From: Desulfobacterales bacterium
Lineage (GTDB): Bacteria; Desulfobacterota; Desulfobacteria; Desulfobacterales; Desulfosalsimonadaceae
Direction of reading: 5' to 3'
Length of the DNA: 19,337 bases
Assembly: GCA_018224315.1 (NCBI GenBank)
Contig: JAGTVF010000006.1
Coordinates: 1 to 19,337, forward strand
The translations under genes and the position numbers were made by a program. How positions within the stretch are numbered: position 1 is the first letter of the stretch; the number at the start of each line of letters is the position of its first letter. Shown here piece after piece: positions 17,195 to 19,337 of the stretch. Under the pieces are notes generated by a model. It worked only from the letters and a program-made list of their open reading frames with translations, was not told the DNA's origin and searched no databases.

Positions 17195-17478
17195 TGGCAC
17201 TGACCAAAAATAAAATTGTCGAGCGGGTCAATGACCTGGGCTTTACCAAGAAAAAGTCCGTGGATATCGTGGAATCTTTGCTTGAAATCATCAAGCGGAG
17301 CCTGGAAAATGATGAGGATGTACTGGTATCGGGCTTCGGAAAATTCTGCATCAAGCAAAAGGAAAGACGGCGGGGGCGCAACCCGGCAACCGGAGAGGAC
17401 CTTTTGCTCAATCCCCGGAAGGTCGTGACCTTCAAGTGCTCGGGAAAGCTTCGGGACAGAATTAATAAAGGACGCTAA
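17194..17478 (+). CDS. ihfA: Integration host factor alpha-like subunit
   Basis: A 94-residue HU/IHF-family protein that bends DNA sharply at specific sites, usually as a heterodimer with IhfB. It starts MALTKNKIVERV, as IhfA proteins do, and shows LVSGFGKF (45-52), the beta-arm GRNPATGEDL with the intercalating Pro64, and RKVVTFKCSGKLR near the C-terminus. GEDL after the proline and the MALTK start favour IhfA over HU. AGGAGG (17184-17189) lies four bases before the ATG, so this start beats the longer in-frame ORF from 17158. It is coupled to the preceding small gene by a TAATG overlap. Convergent with it is a sigma-54 activator; IHF commonly assists such activators, though a direct link here is inference. 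Its beta partner is not in the window. Confidence 0.9.
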   Translation: MALTKNKIVERVNDLGFTKKKSVDIVESLLEIIKRSLENDEDVLVSGFGKFCIKQKERRRGRNPATGEDLLLNPRKVVTFKCSGKLRDRINKGR

Positions 17479-17541
17479 CCCTGCAGTTCAGCCGTCAATT
17501 TTTCTTTTTATTTTCTTCTCATCCTCGTTTTTTTCCGGACG

Positions 17542-17579
17542 GGGCCCTGATGATCCCATCAGGGCCCTGGCTTGTTATT
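17542..17579 (+). terminator. Strong hairpin between the convergent ihfA and response regulator genes
   Basis: GGGCCCTGATG (17542-17552) and CATCAGGGCCC (17557-17567) form a perfect 11-bp stem with a 4-base loop. The tail TGGCTTGTTATTT is only moderately U-rich, so it is a likely but not ideal terminator for ihfA. On the minus strand it lies just past the response regulator stop, with no U-tail. Confidence 0.65.
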
Positions 17580-17603
17580 TGCCGCATAAATCTCATCCCC
17601 GCG

Positions 17604-19010
17604 TTAGCCAATCCCATAAGTCTTCATTTTGCTCAGCAGAGACGGGTGACTGATTTCCAGCAATCGCGCGGCCCGTGTTCGGTTTCCACCTGTTTGAGCA
17701 AGGGCTTTTTGAATCAGTATCTGCTCCAAAGCCTGCCGAGCGGATTTCAGAGAAAATCCGGATACAATGGCATCCAGACCGCTGTTTTTGTTTTCCGGCC
17801 GGCAAAGCCCGGCAAACAGCTCCTCGTCGAGTTCCGGATCTTCAGCAAGGACAACGGCACGCTCGATCACATTTTCAAGCTCACGCACATTGCCGGGCCA
17901 GGAATGCTGCATCAGCAATGACATGGCTTTGGCTGACATACCGGTTATTTTTTTTTCAAACCGGGCCTGATAGCGCTCAATGAAAAAATACACCAGCGAT
18001 GCGATGTCTTCGCTCCGCTCCACCAGGGGCGGCAAATGGATGGGCATTACATTGAGACGGTAAAACAAATCCTCCCGAAAATTGCCCTGCTCTGCCTGTT
18101 CTGCCAGATCCTTGGAGGTGGCGGCAATAATCCGGGTATCAACGGTTTTTGAATGAGTGGTGCCCACTGGGCGAATCTGGCTGTCCTGCAGCACCCGCAG
18201 CAGTTTTACCTGCAGGGACATGGGAAGATCGCCGATTTCATCAAGAAACAGGGTCCCCCCGGAAGCCGCCTCAAACAAGCCCCTGTAATCCCGGTCCGCC
18301 CCTGTAAAAGCGCCCTTTTTATGTCCAAACAACTCGCTTTCAAGAAGGTTTTCCGGAATTCCGGCGCAATTGACCGGAATAAAAGGTTGGCCGGCCCGTT
18401 TGCCGGCTGTATGAATCCCCCTGGCCATCAGTTCCTTGCCGGTTCCGCTCTGGCCGGTGATCAACACCGTGATGTCATACTGAGCCACCCGTTGGCCAAG
18501 CGCAAACACGGCCTGCATGCTCCGGCTTTCGGCAATCATCTCTCCAAACTGCCGGGGCTGCGCAATGCGTTCAAGGCGAAATTTAAGATCTCGATTTTCC
18601 CTTTTCAGGCTTTCCCGCTCCTCGGCTTTTTTGAGCGCCAAAAGAATTTCATCGGGCTTAAACGGCTTTGAGATATAATCGTAAGCCCCTTTTTTCATGG
18701 CTTCAACAGCAGTATCAATGGTGCCATAGGCTGACATCATGATCACGCTGGTTTCAGCGAGTCGGGAGCCGGCCGCCTCCAGAAAGGCCATGCCGTCCAT
18801 GGTCGGCATCCGGATATCACAAAAGATGTAATCATACGTGCCGGTTTCCAAAAGCGCCAGCGCAGCCCGGCCGTCTGCAGCGGTATCCACCCAGTATCCG
18901 GCATCACCGAGCAAGGCACTCAACATGTGACGCATGTTGGCTTCGTCATCCACGACAAGAATTCTTGTATGGCTATCATTGCCACGGGCAGAGTTCATTG
19001 CTGCCATCAT
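17604..19010 (-). CDS. Sigma-54-dependent response regulator of the NtrC family
   Basis: A 468-residue transcription activator that, when phosphorylated, hydrolyses ATP to open sigma-54 promoters. It has a receiver domain with the acidic pair DD near residue 21, phospho-acceptor Asp65 in CDIRMP, and Lys115 in SKPF. The AAA+ domain carries Walker A GQSGTGKE (186-193), the sigma-54 contact loop GAFTGA (233-238) and Walker [10 protein letters not shown] Fis-type helix-turn-helix ([13 protein letters not shown]) closes the protein. I chose the ATG at 19010, with AAAGGTG just upstream; the GTG at 19037 would add nine residues. It overlaps the 3' end of the sensor kinase gene by 35 bases, so the two form a coupled two-component pair. 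Its targets are not visible. Confidence 0.95.
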   Translation of the reverse strand: MMAAMNSARGNDSHTRILVVDDEANMRHMLSALLGDAGYWVDTAADGRAALALLETGTYDYIFCDIRMPTMDGMAFLEAAGSRLAETSVIMMSAYGTIDTAVEAMKKGAYDYISKPFKPDEILLALKKAEERESLKRENRDLKFRLERIAQPRQFGEMIAESRSMQAVFALGQRVAQYDITVLITGQSGTGKELMARGIHTAGKRAGQPFIPVNCAGIPENLLESELFGHKKGAFTGADRDYRGLFEAASGGTLFLDEIGDLPMSLQVKLLRVLQDSQIRPVGTTHSKTVDTRIIAATSKDLAEQAEQGNFREDLFYRLNVMPIHLPPLVERSEDIASLVYFFIERYQARFEKKITGMSAKAMSLLMQHSWPGNVRELENVIERAVVLAEDPELDEELFAGLCRPENKNSGLDAIVSGFSLKSARQALEQILIQKALAQTGGNRTRAARLLEISHPSLLSKMKTYGIG

Positions 19011-19337
19011 TTTCACCTTTGTCTTTATTTTCCGCACGGCTTTGGCTTTGACCAGCGCCCGCAGCCAGCGGAAGCCGCAGCATCATTTCCGTTGACCCGG
19101 GTGCTGAACTTGCAACAGCGATGTCGCCGCCCGTCTGCTGGATGATCATATAACTCACCGACAAACCGAGTCCGGTGCCCTTGCCAGGCTCCTTGGTTGT
19201 AAAAAACGGATCAAAGACCTGCTCAATATGCTGCGGATCAATGCCTGCACCGTTATCCCGGATCTTTAATGTAAGAAACCCGGCAGCTGGATCATGGGAC
19301 CTTCGAAGCCGGGTATCAAAAATGCAGCGTGTACTCA
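18976..19337 (-). CDS. Sensor histidine kinase, C-terminal part, continues past the right edge
   Basis: Only the last 119 codons are inside the window; the gene starts beyond 19337. What is visible is the C-terminal part of a HATPase_c catalytic domain: the D box RDNGAGI, the F box FDPFFTTK and the G2 box GKGTGLGLS. The usual SVSYMIIQQTGGDIAVAS and MMLRLPL segments follow, then a short charged tail ending PWQ. It should phosphorylate the NtrC-type regulator whose start codon lies inside its 3' end. Its sensory domain and signal cannot be judged. Confidence 0.93.
   Translation of the reverse strand, partial: STRCIFDTRLRRSHDPAAGFLTLKIRDNGAGIDPQHIEQVFDPFFTTKEPGKGTGLGLSVSYMIIQQTGGDIAVASSAPGSTEMMLRLPLAAGAGQSQSRAENKDKGENDGSNELCPWQ

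Noticed and set aside
17158..17478. Longer ihfA ORF beginning at 17158
   Set aside because: AGGAGG directly precedes the ATG at 17194, and family members begin MALTK at that point. The extra residues overlap the small upstream gene.

Overview
The window reads as ordinary chromosome from a Gram-negative anaerobe of the Desulfobacterota, most likely Desulfobacterales. This placement is inferred from protein style and gene neighbourhood, not from a search: heterotetrameric glycyl-tRNA synthetase, FtsY with a membrane-anchored N-terminus, IHF plus HU, an NtrC-type two-component pair, and a fairly GC-rich coding sequence with AT-rich promoters. No phage, transposase, CRISPR array or defence island is visible.

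Layout. On the plus strand are the 3' part of ftsY (2-1180) and an HU gene with its own promoter and terminator (1449-1721). The minus strand then carries acylphosphatase, ligA, an 86-residue protein resembling PC4/YdbC, glyS and glyQ (1801-7582). An AT-rich gap with palindromic repeats (7583-7818) separates these from a tightly packed minus-strand run (7819-16451): a GHMP-family kinase, recO, mgtE, a RodZ-like gene, a SurA-like parvulin isomerase and mfd, listed here in reverse of transcription order. Divergent from mfd is a plus-strand tRNA-Thr(CGU) with promoter and terminator, then a 344-base gap, a 72-codon small gene and ihfA, coupled through a TAATG overlap. Convergent with ihfA, and running off the right edge, are an NtrC-family response regulator and the C-terminus of its sensor kinase.

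The genes cover general cell functions: membrane targeting (FtsY), chromosome architecture (HU, IHF), DNA repair (LigA, RecO, Mfd), translation (GlyQS, tRNA-Thr), envelope biogenesis and shape (SurA-like, RodZ-like), Mg2+ uptake (MgtE) and sigma-54 signalling.

The most notable signal is in glyS. The reading frame is broken inside a run of eight U (mRNA sense), at an in-phase U UUU UUC heptamer. A -1 shift there restores an apparently intact 693-residue beta subunit. This could be a sequencing error, a real mutation, or recoding. Other points of interest are a palindromic intergenic repeat family upstream of glyQ, a PC4-like small protein next to ligA, and an unrecognised small gene coupled to ihfA. 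I did not find convincing evidence of a wholly new multi-gene system.
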